A stretch of 56,156 bases of DNA from Clostridia bacterium (GTDB lineage Bacteria; Bacillota; Clostridia; Christensenellales; SZUA-584), in contig QKIQ01000005.1 of NCBI GenBank assembly GCA_003249555.1, positions 1-56,156 on the forward strand, read 5' to 3'. Under the pieces are notes generated by a model. It did no database searches. It saw only the letters and a program-made list of their open reading frames with translations, and was not told the DNA's origin. The position numbers and the translations under genes are program-made. Below, piece after piece: positions 25,664-34,126 of the stretch; within the stretch, counting starts at the first letter, position 1, and each line of letters opens with the position of its first letter.

Positions 25664-26910
25664 AATATGTGATTATCGGCAATTCCGCCGCCGCCGTCGG
25701 CTGTATCGAGGGGCTGCGCAAATGTGACAAGAGCGGTTCCATAACGGTGATATCGGACGAAAAGCACCATGTATATTCGCGTCCGTTGATTTCGTACTAT
25801 CTTGCGGGTAAAGTAAAGCCGGACAACATGGTTTACCGTAAGAAAGACTTTTATGAGAAGAACAACGTCACCACGTTGTTTGATACAAAAGCGGTTTCTA
25901 TTGATCCCAAAGCCAAAAAAGTGGCGCTCGATAACGGCAAAAGCGTGGCATACGACAAGCTGCTCATCGCGACGGGGTCTTCCCCGTTCGTACCTACAAC
26001 TCAAGGGCTTGGCAATCAGAGCAATGTGTTTACGTTCCTTAGATATGACGATGCGCTGGGTATCGAAAAGCTGATCAATCCGCAAAGCCGCGTGGTTGTG
26101 GTAGGTGCCGGGTTAATCGGTCTCAAAGCCGCTGAAGGGCTTGCCCCGGTCACCGGCAGTGTACATGTTGTTGAGCTTGCGCCGCGCGTATTGCCCATGA
26201 TACTGGACGAAGAAGCGGCTGCGCCTGTTCAAAAGCGCCTTGAGGAAAACGGCATCACGTTTCATCTCGGCATCACCGCCGAAAAAGTGGTCGGTGATGA
26301 AAAGGTGGAAAAGGTCATCCTCAAAGATGGCACAGAGCTTCCTTGCGATGTGCTCGTGATGGGCGTGGGCGTACGGCCCAATGTGGCGGAAGCCAAATCG
26401 GCGGGCGTGGAAGTGAACCGCGGCATCATCGTGGACAACGCAATGCGCACCAACGTATCGGATATCTATGCGGCGGGCGACGTGACCGAGGGCGTGGATC
26501 TCATCACAGGCGAGCGTAAAATCATGGCGCTGTGGCCCAACGCCTACGCGCAGGGACGTGCGGCGGCATACGATATGTGTGGCAGTAAGGATGATTTTGA
26601 CGGCGTGTTCCCCATGAACGCGGTCGGGTTCTTCGGGCTGTCGATGATCACGGCAGGCGTGCAAGGCGGCGACGGCATCGAGGTTCAGGTGAAGCGCAAC
26701 GAGAAAACAGGCGCCACACGGCGGTTCTTCGTGAAAGACGACAAGCTGGTGGGCATGATACTTGTGGGCGATGTGGATCGTGCGGGCATATATACATATC
26801 TGATCAGCGAGAAGATACCTCTTTCCTCGCTGGAAAAAGCGTTGACGGACGACGATTTTGGCCTGAATGCGCTGGGTTACGAAAAAATGAAAGAGAGAAT
26901 TTCTTCTTAA
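25660..26910 (+). CDS. NAD(P)/FAD-dependent oxidoreductase of the glutamate synthase operon
   Basis: This 416-residue protein is a pyridine nucleotide-disulfide family reductase: an FAD motif at the start (YVIIGNSAAAVGCIEGL, GNSAAA in place of the usual GxGxxG), a second NAD(P) motif VVVVGAGLIGLKAAEGL near residue 145, and the FAD-binding segment DIYAAGDVTEG near residue 268. It most likely oxidises NADH or NADPH and reduces the ferredoxin-like partner, taking the role of the GltD subunit. It also resembles NADH oxidases and rubredoxin reductases. Confidence 0.88.
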   Translation: MKYVIIGNSAAAVGCIEGLRKCDKSGSITVISDEKHHVYSRPLISYYLAGKVKPDNMVYRKKDFYEKNNVTTLFDTKAVSIDPKAKKVALDNGKSVAYDKLLIATGSSPFVPTTQGLGNQSNVFTFLRYDDALGIEKLINPQSRVVVVGAGLIGLKAAEGLAPVTGSVHVVELAPRVLPMILDEEAAAPVQKRLEENGITFHLGITAEKVVGDEKVEKVILKDGTELPCDVLVMGVGVRPNVAEAKSAGVEVNRGIIVDNAMRTNVSDIYAAGDVTEGVDLITGERKIMALWPNAYAQGRAAAYDMCGSKDDFDGVFPMNAVGFFGLSMITAGVQGGDGIEVQVKRNEKTGATRRFFVKDDKLVGMILVGDVDRAGIYTYLISEKIPLSSLEKALTDDDFGLNALGYEKMKERISS

Positions 26911-26925
26911 GAAAGGGTTGTTATA

Positions 26926-27660
26926 ATGGACTTGATCGCTGGCAATACCTATTACAGCATTCTTAACAAGCAAATAAAGACTTTGGCGCAGGAACCGCGT
27001 GAAATTACGGTGCGCGACGTGTACGGGCAGCGTTACATCGGCTGCGGCCTTTCGAATCACACAAAGCTTAATATTCACGGCACGCTCGGCAACGACAGCG
27101 CGTGTTATATGGACGGCGCGACGATCGAGGTATTCGGCAACGCGCAAGACGGCATTGCCAACACGATGAACGACGGCAAGCTGGTTATCCACGGCAACTG
27201 CGGCGATATCATGGGTTATGCGATGCGCGGCGGCGAGCTTTTTATCAAGGGATACGCGGGATACCGCAGCGGCATCCACATGAAGGAATACATGGACAAG
27301 GTACCAAAGATCGTGATCGGCGGCAAAGCGGGCGATTTCCTCGGCGAATATATGGCGGGCGGACGCATCGTGGTATTGGGGCTTGGCCTTGACAAAAACG
27401 ATTATGCGGCAGGACGGTTTTTCGGCACCGGTATGCACGGCGGCAAAATGTATATCCGCGGGCGTGTTCAAGAGGCGCTGATGGGGCGTGAGATTGCGGC
27501 ACAACCGCTTGACGACGAGGACAAAGCGTTTTTAAAGCAGGTGCTTAAGGATTACGCCGCTTATTTCGGCGCGGATGTGAGCAAAGTGAGCCTCAATCAG
27601 TTCACAAAGTATCAGCCCAAGAGCAAGCGGCCTTACGGCAACATGTACGTCGGCAACTAA
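26926..27660 (+). CDS. Glutamate synthase GXGXG-domain subunit
   Basis: This 244-residue protein is the beta-helix domain that forms the C-terminus of GltB in ordinary glutamate synthases, here a separate gene. The repeated glycine patterns are visible (GCGLSNHTKLNIHGTLGND, DGATIEVFGNAQDGIAN, GKLVIHGNCGDIMGY, GRIVVLGLG). It is structural and helps form the ammonia tunnel; the same fold occurs in FmdC/FwdC. It is the last gene of the five-gene operon and is followed by a terminator. Confidence 0.92.
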   Translation: MDLIAGNTYYSILNKQIKTLAQEPREITVRDVYGQRYIGCGLSNHTKLNIHGTLGNDSACYMDGATIEVFGNAQDGIANTMNDGKLVIHGNCGDIMGYAMRGGELFIKGYAGYRSGIHMKEYMDKVPKIVIGGKAGDFLGEYMAGGRIVVLGLGLDKNDYAAGRFFGTGMHGGKMYIRGRVQEALMGREIAAQPLDDEDKAFLKQVLKDYAAYFGADVSKVSLNQFTKYQPKSKRPYGNMYVGN

Positions 27661-27691
27661 GGCTCTCCCCCTTTTGGTGATAGAATGTGTC

Positions 27692-27721
27692 AAGTCCGAA
27701 GGCAATTGTCTTTGGACTTTT
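27692..27721 (+). terminator. Terminator of the glutamate synthase operon
   Basis: AAGTCCGAAGGC pairs with GTCTTTGGACTT with only G-T wobbles, followed by TT. Confidence 0.7.
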
Positions 27722-27770
27722 AGCTTTGCTGATACTTTTGGGGTGTTTGAAGCTTCAAAATAAACACATT

Positions 27771-28658
27771 TTAAAACGGCATCTCATCTTCGATATCGAT
27801 GATTTTATATTTTTCAACGATTGCATCGAGCTTTATCTTGGAACTTGAAGATAAGTTACTTATTAACTTAAATGATTGTTCTGTCATCTCATATTCTTTG
27901 GGATTATTATTACTGGTAAGCTGTGATACTTTAATAATTTTTCGCATCAATAGCCTATCTAATGTCGGTCCATAATTTTTAGATAATACTCTCTTTATTG
28001 AATTCACGTCTTCCCATTCTTGTATTTTTTGTACCTCTTGATCAAATTGCCAGCCACACATGAACTTTACTCTTTCCGAGTCTAAAGAATATTTGATAAA
28101 TAGCATTTCGTTATCTGTAAAACCATTAGTAATATGTTGATCAATATTATTAACTGGAGTTTGCGGAGAATCTTGTGTAATTTTTAGACTTAAAATTGAT
28201 TTATCCATGAAATCCAATGCTTTTGTTGAAAGCTTCATCAAATTTCTATATACATCATTAGATAATTGCACAGAAAAAGTACTTTCCCATTCAGAACGAA
28301 TTATTAAAGCAATCCCCGCATTAGCGAGATATCCTGATATATCCATAGAGGAGGTGATTTGTATACCATGAGCCCTAACCCATTCTATAAATGTAGATTC
28401 ATCTTGTTTAAATACATCTGTCTTTACATCATACATATAGCGCAGTGCAACTAATTCTTCGGCAATAAAATTGTCTTCTAAAATACTATCTTCTAATGAA
28501 TTCGTTCTTGGTTGGTTTTCTTTCGGTACGAATACTATTCGAGTTTGCAGTGCAGTTTTATAAGCCTCGGCTAGTTTCGAAGCGTTTGCATTTAGTTTAG
28601 CAACAGAAGTTATGAAATCAGAAAAGAGGTGGTCTGCCACAACAATACCGCCACACAT
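27771..28658 (-). CDS. Hypothetical AT-rich orphan protein
   Basis: I do not recognise this 295-residue protein. It has no signal peptide or membrane segment and looks like a mostly helical soluble protein; it ends in an acidic tail (IEDEMPF). Its codon choice is far richer in A/T than the flanking genes, suggesting acquisition from elsewhere. The proposed ATG at 28658 touches the edge of a 55-base inverted-repeat element and has no ribosome binding site; a GTG at codon 7 after GGCGG is an alternative. The element may have replaced its original promoter or 5' end, so the gene could be truncated. Confidence 0.65.
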   Translation of the reverse strand: MCGGIVVADHLFSDFITSVAKLNANASKLAEAYKTALQTRIVFVPKENQPRTNSLEDSILEDNFIAEELVALRYMYDVKTDVFKQDESTFIEWVRAHGIQITSSMDISGYLANAGIALIIRSEWESTFSVQLSNDVYRNLMKLSTKALDFMDKSILSLKITQDSPQTPVNNIDQHITNGFTDNEMLFIKYSLDSERVKFMCGWQFDQEVQKIQEWEDVNSIKRVLSKNYGPTLDRLLMRKIIKVSQLTSNNNPKEYEMTEQSFKLISNLSSSSKIKLDAIVEKYKIIDIEDEMPF

Positions 28659-28713
28659 GTCATTTCGAGTGAGAGTCAGCGAAAGAGAAATCTATATGCT
28701 TCACTGAAATGAC
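28659..28713. repeat. Small inverted-repeat element (MITE/REP-like)
   Basis: The ends GTCATTTC (28659-28666) and GAAATGAC (28706-28713) are perfect inverted copies, with an interior reading like GAGTGAGAGTCAGCGAAAG and GAAATCTATATGCTTCACT. Elements beginning GTCATTTCGAGYGAAGCGAAAG and ending GAAATGAC are dispersed in many bacterial genomes. The short length means no coding capacity. Confidence 0.7.
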
Positions 28714-28737
28714 GTCGCTTGATAGGTATGTATATGC

Positions 28738-28766
28738 AAAAAAACGGGAGACCCAAGGGCGCCCGT
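28738..28766 (-). terminator. Terminator of the sugar isomerase gene
   Basis: On the minus strand ACGGGCGCCC pairs with GGGTCTCCCGT, with one internal mismatch, and is followed by a run of T. Confidence 0.8.
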
Positions 28767-28782
28767 TGAAAGTGTCGATGTT

Positions 28783-29574
28783 TTAATAAAGCGTGTCCAT
28801 GAATTCCTTAAACTGTGCGAACGCGATACCGGGTTCCTCCAGCGAGAGATCCCACCGTTTCACCCACTCAAGCGAATAGTGACCCTGATAGCCCGCCTTT
28901 TCGAGCAGTTTTATGGTCTTAGCGACAGGCAAATCACCTTCGCCCACCATCTTGTATCGCACGTTCTTTCCTTCCATCACGGAGTCTTTGATATGCACAT
29001 GCTTGATAAAAGGTCCTAAGTTATCGATTGTATAGGCCGGTTCCTCGCCGAAGAACCGGTAAGGATGGTGAATGTCAAAGAGTATACCCACGTTGGGGTA
29101 ATTGAACGATTTGAGCATGGCACCGAGAGACTTTGTTTTAGCAAAAAAGCCATTGGTCTCAATTAACGGCATCACGTTTTTATCCTTTGCGTATACGGCA
29201 ATTTCCTCAAGGTTAGATGCGATGGCTTTTAGGCTGATATCATCGGAGGGCGCAGGGGACAAATCGCCAAGCAAACGGATGTATGGCGTGCCGATTGCGC
29301 TTGCGGTATCCACATAAGCTTTTGCCTTTTCCACATCGGCTTCTATGTTCAGATTGCAGGCAGACGTAAGACATGGAATCTCCAACGATAGCCGTTCCAG
29401 CGTTTTTTTGGTTTTGTCTATGTGATCCTTGCAAAACGGCTCCATTGCAGGCGCATAGAGTTCTTTTTGAATGCCTCTGATTTCAATTCCGCTGTAGCCA
29501 AGATCGGATGCAACAGACACGATCTCCGAAAACGACCATTCGGGGCACCCGAGTGTGGAAAAACATACTTTCAT
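28783..29574 (-). CDS. Sugar phosphate isomerase/epimerase family protein (TIM barrel)
   Basis: This 263-residue protein belongs to the xylose isomerase-like/AP endonuclease 2 superfamily. It begins MKVCFSTLGCPEWSF, has metal-ligand regions PLIETNGFF, GILFDIHHPYRF and HVHIKDSV, and ends with HYSLEWVKRW, the expected Glu/Asp/His set. Members isomerise or epimerise sugars and inositol derivatives. The substrate is not apparent. GGAGGA is upstream of the start. The gene stands alone with its own terminator. Confidence 0.88.
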   Translation of the reverse strand: MKVCFSTLGCPEWSFSEIVSVASDLGYSGIEIRGIQKELYAPAMEPFCKDHIDKTKKTLERLSLEIPCLTSACNLNIEADVEKAKAYVDTASAIGTPYIRLLGDLSPAPSDDISLKAIASNLEEIAVYAKDKNVMPLIETNGFFAKTKSLGAMLKSFNYPNVGILFDIHHPYRFFGEEPAYTIDNLGPFIKHVHIKDSVMEGKNVRYKMVGEGDLPVAKTIKLLEKAGYQGHYSLEWVKRWDLSLEEPGIAFAQFKEFMDTLY

Positions 29575-29657
29575 GTGCTTCCTCCTTAAAAAAGACGCTG
29601 TTATACAAGACTAACCTATTATAACGTATTTTGAAGGAAAAGAAAATAAAACTTCAT

Positions 29658-31439
29658 TTATACGTCCATTACTGTTTTAAACTCATCAAGCGCTTTACGA
29701 AAAGCGTCCATCGCAGATTTAATGGGGGCACCGCCTTCAAAATCCACACCGGCTTTTTTCAGCAGCTCGAGAGGAAAATCGCTGCCGCCGCTCTTTAAGA
29801 AATCAAGATACGCTTCGCGTACACCGGGCCGCCCTTCGAAAATGCCTGTGGCGATCATCACGGCTGCGCTGAAACCCGTGGCGTATTTGTACACGTAGAA
29901 GGCGTTATAAAAGTGCGGAATGCGCGCCCATTCAAGAGCGATGGTACCACACGTTTTGATGCCGTCGCCGTAATAGAGCTTGTTGAGCTTAGCGTATTGA
30001 CCGGACAGCGCTTCGCCGGTCAGCGGCTCGCCCGATTCGCACATTGTGTGTGACAGGCGTTCGAATTCGGCAAACATAGTCTGCCTGAGCACCGTGGTGC
30101 GAAACTGGTCTAGATAGTGGTTCAGCACATATTTTTTCAGATCATCGTCCCCGTGCTTAAGCAGATGTTGTGTGAGCAGCACCTCGTTGACCGTCGACGC
30201 CACCTCGGCCACAAAAATGGTATACGACGCGAGCGAAAACGGCTGATTTTCGTCTGAGTAGTACGAATGCAGCGCGTGACCCAGTTCATGCGCAATGGTG
30301 TACACACTGTCAAGATCACTGCGGTGGTTAAGCAGCACATACGGATGTGTGCCGTAAGCGCCCCACGAATAGGCGCCGCTTGTTTTGCCCTCGTTTTCGT
30401 AAACGTCGATCCAGTTTTCTTTGTATGCGCGTTTTAACAGCGCGATATAATCGTTGCCCATGGGCGCAAGCGCTTCAAACACGATATCCATCGCTTCTTC
30501 ATAGCTGTATTTTTTGCCCGTGTCTTTCACGAGCGGTACATACACGTCGTACATCGCGATGTCGTTAAGCCCAAGTATACGGCGGCGTGTGTCGATGTAG
30601 TCGTACATAATATCAAGATGCTCGTGTATGCAATTAATCAGCCCGTCATACAGTGAAGAGGGGACGTTGTCGGAAAACAGCGCCTTGGCGAGCGCGCTGT
30701 CATAATTGCGCACACGGGCGTAGTACACATCCTTTTTGACGCTTGTCGAATATGTGGCCGCTATGGTATTGATCATGCCTTTAAAAGCGCTGTAATATGT
30801 TTCGAACGCGTTCTGTCGAACGTCACGGTTGCGGTGCTGCATGAGCTCGATAAACTTGGCATGTGTGAGCTGTATCGGCCCTTCGGGCGTGTCTACCGTG
30901 CCAAATTTCAAATCAACGTTGTCGAGCATTGTGAATATGTCGCGAATGCCAGATGCGAAATCGCCGCTTAAAGACAGCAGCTTTTCCTCGTTTTCACTAA
31001 GCACATGCTGTTTTTGACGCATCACGTCGCGAATCATGAACGCGTATGGCGCCAGCGCATTTTCTTGCGCGATATACTGCTGCAACGTCTGCTCGCTTTG
31101 CTTTAACAATGCGGGCGCTGCGAACGATGTTTCCCCCGATACAGCCACGTAGAGCGACATGGCGCGGTCGGTCATTGCCTGATAGAGAGAGTTGGCGTTG
31201 TCTTCGTCGCGGCGCATCTTGGCGTAAACGTAAAGACGCTCGCACTGGAGCGATAGGACGTCAATGCGATTTAGAGCGCGAGCAAGGTTTTGCGCGCTGT
31301 CCGCGAAGCCCTCTTTTAGCTCCTTGATCGCGGGCAGCTCGCTTTGCAGCTTGGCAAAGTCTTTTTCCCATTCCTGATCCGATGCGTATATGTCGGCCAA
31401 ATTCCATTTGTATTTGTCGTTGATCTCACTGCGTTTCAT
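29658..31439 (-). CDS. pepF: Oligoendopeptidase F (M3 family)
   Basis: This 593-residue zinc metallopeptidase cleaves oligopeptides in the cytoplasm. It has the zinc motif HELGH in YTIAHELGHALHSYY (about residue 375), the M3 N-terminal start RSEINDKYKWNLADIY, and the C-terminal stretch CGTIALEWARIPHFYNAFYVYKY with the substrate-binding His and Tyr residues. I placed the start at 31439, directly after GGAGG; a longer frame from 31481 adds 14 unlikely residues. Length agrees with the family. Confidence 0.94.
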   Translation of the reverse strand: MKRSEINDKYKWNLADIYASDQEWEKDFAKLQSELPAIKELKEGFADSAQNLARALNRIDVLSLQCERLYVYAKMRRDEDNANSLYQAMTDRAMSLYVAVSGETSFAAPALLKQSEQTLQQYIAQENALAPYAFMIRDVMRQKQHVLSENEEKLLSLSGDFASGIRDIFTMLDNVDLKFGTVDTPEGPIQLTHAKFIELMQHRNRDVRQNAFETYYSAFKGMINTIAATYSTSVKKDVYYARVRNYDSALAKALFSDNVPSSLYDGLINCIHEHLDIMYDYIDTRRRILGLNDIAMYDVYVPLVKDTGKKYSYEEAMDIVFEALAPMGNDYIALLKRAYKENWIDVYENEGKTSGAYSWGAYGTHPYVLLNHRSDLDSVYTIAHELGHALHSYYSDENQPFSLASYTIFVAEVASTVNEVLLTQHLLKHGDDDLKKYVLNHYLDQFRTTVLRQTMFAEFERLSHTMCESGEPLTGEALSGQYAKLNKLYYGDGIKTCGTIALEWARIPHFYNAFYVYKYATGFSAAVMIATGIFEGRPGVREAYLDFLKSGGSDFPLELLKKAGVDFEGGAPIKSAMDAFRKALDEFKTVMDV

Positions 31440-31489
31440 TGCATCCTCCGATTGTAAACTTATGCTATCATTATGCCCCAAATTGTGGT

Positions 31490-32416
31490 CTAATACCGTA
31501 TATCGCGTCCTTTAAAAAGTATCTTTTGAGAAAAACGCGTATCCATGAGCCGCGAGAATATGCGTTCGCCGTATCGTTCGTCCAGTTCGTGGAACGGCAG
31601 ATTCGTGACAATAACCGTTTTGCGTCCTGCTGTGCTTCGCTCGTTGATCATATCGAAAAAATATTCCTTGGTGACGTTCTTGGTCATGGGTTCTGTGCCG
31701 ATGTCGTCGATGATCAGCAGCGGCACTTCGAGAATGGGTTCTAAATCCACGTCTTCACCGAGCCGATGCTGATGGAACAATGAAAAGAGCCGGTATGCCG
31801 TAAAGCTGGCAGCGGTGATTCCGCGTTCGATGACGCGGCGCATGATGCACTTTGAGACATATGTTTTTCCTAGGCCGATGCCGCCGGAAAGCAGCAGTAT
31901 GGACGAACAGGCAGGGAAGTTGTCTGCATAGGTGATGCATATCTTAAGTATGCGTGCCATCATGTCGCGCTGAGATTTGCCGTTTTCGAGAGGCTCGGTG
32001 CCGAATCGATTGAGATCGTACTTCTCAAAGCTGACGGCGTCGTCGGTAAGACGCGCGGTGTCCAGCTTATCTTCCAGCATACGTTTCTTAAAACATTCGC
32101 ATCGTGTGGTGTCTTCCAGCAGACCGGTATCGCGGCAGAGCATACACGAATAAATGGGGTCAAGATAATGCGCATCATAGCCCGCGCCGGCAAGCAACGC
32201 TTCGCTCAGTTGGCGCAGCGCTTTTATCTGGTCGCTGTTGTCCGGTTCACCTCTGAGTTTGAGCTTTGGCCGCGCGATAAGCAGCGCTTCGAGCTGATCG
32301 TGCAGTGTTTTCAATTGCGGCACACGCGTGTAGACTTCGTTTCGTCGGCGTGCCGTTTCCTTTTCGTTTTTTTGCTGAATGCGGCTGTATTCAGCCAGCA
32401 CATCGGATATGCTCAT
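31490..32416 (-). CDS. DnaI/DnaC-like ATPase, probable helicase loader
   Basis: This 308-residue AAA+ protein has an N-terminal helical region with a putative zinc site (CMLCRDTG then CECF, about residues 98-120), Walker A LLSGGIGLGKTYVSK (about 175) and Walker B LLIIDDIGTEPM. This is the architecture of the clostridial/bacillar loader that places the replicative helicase on DNA. Its start overlaps the stop of the DnaD gene (TAATG), which pairs the two primosome proteins in one translation unit. Confidence 0.88.
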   Translation of the reverse strand: MSISDVLAEYSRIQQKNEKETARRRNEVYTRVPQLKTLHDQLEALLIARPKLKLRGEPDNSDQIKALRQLSEALLAGAGYDAHYLDPIYSCMLCRDTGLLEDTTRCECFKKRMLEDKLDTARLTDDAVSFEKYDLNRFGTEPLENGKSQRDMMARILKICITYADNFPACSSILLLSGGIGLGKTYVSKCIMRRVIERGITAASFTAYRLFSLFHQHRLGEDVDLEPILEVPLLIIDDIGTEPMTKNVTKEYFFDMINERSTAGRKTVIVTNLPFHELDERYGERIFSRLMDTRFSQKILFKGRDIRY

Positions 32417-33849
32417 TATGCTCCTTCGTCTTCAAACAAATTGACGGCGAGATGGTCGTAGTTTTCCACAGGCCGCTCGTAAGATTCACGCATAGCCGCC
32501 GTGGACTGCCCGCTGGAGTGTTTTTTGGTTTCCCGCTGCGCATCGGACAGCGTCTTGACGCCAGCGCCGTGCCAGTTGGAGAGTATCGTGTTTAAGTAAC
32601 GGTATGGGTTGTCCGACAGCGTGCTGATCTCTGCGGCCAGCAGTATCGCATCGTGCGAGATGCCCCATGTGTCGTGCCAGCGCCCGTATATCTTGCGGTG
32701 CGCGTCCGTCGGAGTTTTTGGTATGCCGGCTGTTTCAAACACAGAAAATATATAGCCATCCAACTCTTTTTGTTCCGCGATATAACGGCGCGCCTGTGCG
32801 GGTGAGAGTATGTGGTTGTTATACCAGTCGGTTAGCACAGTGTCTAGATGCGTAAAAGGCTTTTTGCCGCGCGCGCCTACCTGCTTGGCGGCGAGTATCA
32901 GCATGGCGTTATCGAAGCCATACACGGTTGTCCATTTTTGGTACAGGCTTTCATGCTCGAAAGAGGGCTTGAGCGATGGTTCGCCAAGCAGATGCATAAT
33001 CTCTTTGAGCGCTGTGGATTCCTTCTCGCTCTGTGCGTGCGATTCAGCTATTGTGCGCGACGAGATAAGACCGCGGTCTTTGAGCCGTTCAAGTATCTTA
33101 TCTAAGTATTTAAAGCTGGGTTCACGTGCGGCTGTGGTCTTGACGCACGCCGTGAGTATGGCTTCCAGCGTGAAGCCCCATTGGCTTGTCCACTTCTGAA
33201 ACAGCGCGTATTCATCCTGCGTGGGACCGCGGCCCGATAGCCCGAGCTGCTTGAGCACGCTTGAGATGCCTGACGACATCATCTTGTAAGACTCGATGTA
33301 GTCGCGCGCCTTTTGCTCCGTATCAATATGGTCATCTTCTGCCCAGGTTTTTGCCACCCTGTCGATGTATGAGATAGAGACTCGCTTTCCCTTTAGCAAT
33401 ATACAGTATTCCACAAGCGAGAGCACCACTTTTTTGTTAAGACCGAATGTGTCGGTATAGTCGTATATTTTCAAATAGTCGTGCGGAGATAGCTGGCGTG
33501 TGCCAAAAAGATTCTGCAGCATTTGGTTAAACTCGCGTTCGGTATAAAGCTCTTCTTCCGTGTGACAGGCGGTGCTTTCAAAATCGCCGAACTCGATGCA
33601 CATGCTTTGGCCGTTAACCACGCGCGCCACGCCCTGCTTTTGCCAGTATTCAAACGCGTGCAGCACCTCTTCCATACTCATCTGAAGGCGTGCGCAAAGG
33701 ATATCGAAGTTGATCGATTTGTCTGTGACGCTATGCTTTAAAACGAGCAGATACGCCTGCGTAAACCTATCGGGCGCGCTGACACAGCACTCGATAAAGC
33801 GGTTGGGCACGAGCGTTTCTGTTGTATGGTTTTTAAGCTTTAGCTGCAT
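32416..33849 (-). CDS. DnaD-domain primosome protein with four repeat modules
   Basis: This 477-residue protein belongs to the DnaD/DnaB replication initiation family. After an N-terminal winged-helix-like region (about residues 1-95) I count four modules of the DnaB_2 kind, recognised by similar phrases: LKIYDYTDTFGLNKKVVLSL, YALFQKWTSQWGFTLEAIL, ESLYQKWTTVYGFDNAMLIL and RKIYGRWHDTWGISHDAIL, each followed by a Tyr-Leu-Asp-like helix. Family members usually have one or two. It probably acts with the downstream ATPase to load helicase. The start at 33849 follows AAGGGGAG; upstream in-frame codons lack a site. Confidence 0.88.
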   Translation of the reverse strand: MQLKLKNHTTETLVPNRFIECCVSAPDRFTQAYLLVLKHSVTDKSINFDILCARLQMSMEEVLHAFEYWQKQGVARVVNGQSMCIEFGDFESTACHTEEELYTEREFNQMLQNLFGTRQLSPHDYLKIYDYTDTFGLNKKVVLSLVEYCILLKGKRVSISYIDRVAKTWAEDDHIDTEQKARDYIESYKMMSSGISSVLKQLGLSGRGPTQDEYALFQKWTSQWGFTLEAILTACVKTTAAREPSFKYLDKILERLKDRGLISSRTIAESHAQSEKESTALKEIMHLLGEPSLKPSFEHESLYQKWTTVYGFDNAMLILAAKQVGARGKKPFTHLDTVLTDWYNNHILSPAQARRYIAEQKELDGYIFSVFETAGIPKTPTDAHRKIYGRWHDTWGISHDAILLAAEISTLSDNPYRYLNTILSNWHGAGVKTLSDAQRETKKHSSGQSTAAMRESYERPVENYDHLAVNLFEDEGA

Positions 33850-34126
33850 TTTAATACTCCCCTTGTTGCGCGTGAAAAGCGCAAAACCAGCTGCAATAGA
33901 ACTGCTTTTACGCATCTGTTTATCATTTAAACAGTACCCTACGGTACACATATTTCATCTTTGAATAGTATACGACACCCTTGCTTCTTGGTCAAACCAT
34001 CCTGCAAAAAAAACAAAGAAACGATGACGCAAAAATATATTGATAGCCGATTAATAAAGGAGTCACGTTGTTATTGTCGAAGTATATATCAAGAATTTGC
34101 ATAAAAAAAGGGGCATCAAATACACT

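Noticed and set aside
26113..27504. Long minus-strand frame (463 codons) opposite the GXGXG and FAD reductase genes
   Set aside because: It is antisense to two genes with clear family motifs, has very biased His/Ala/Arg content typical of shadow frames in GC-rich coding DNA, and lacks a ribosome binding site.
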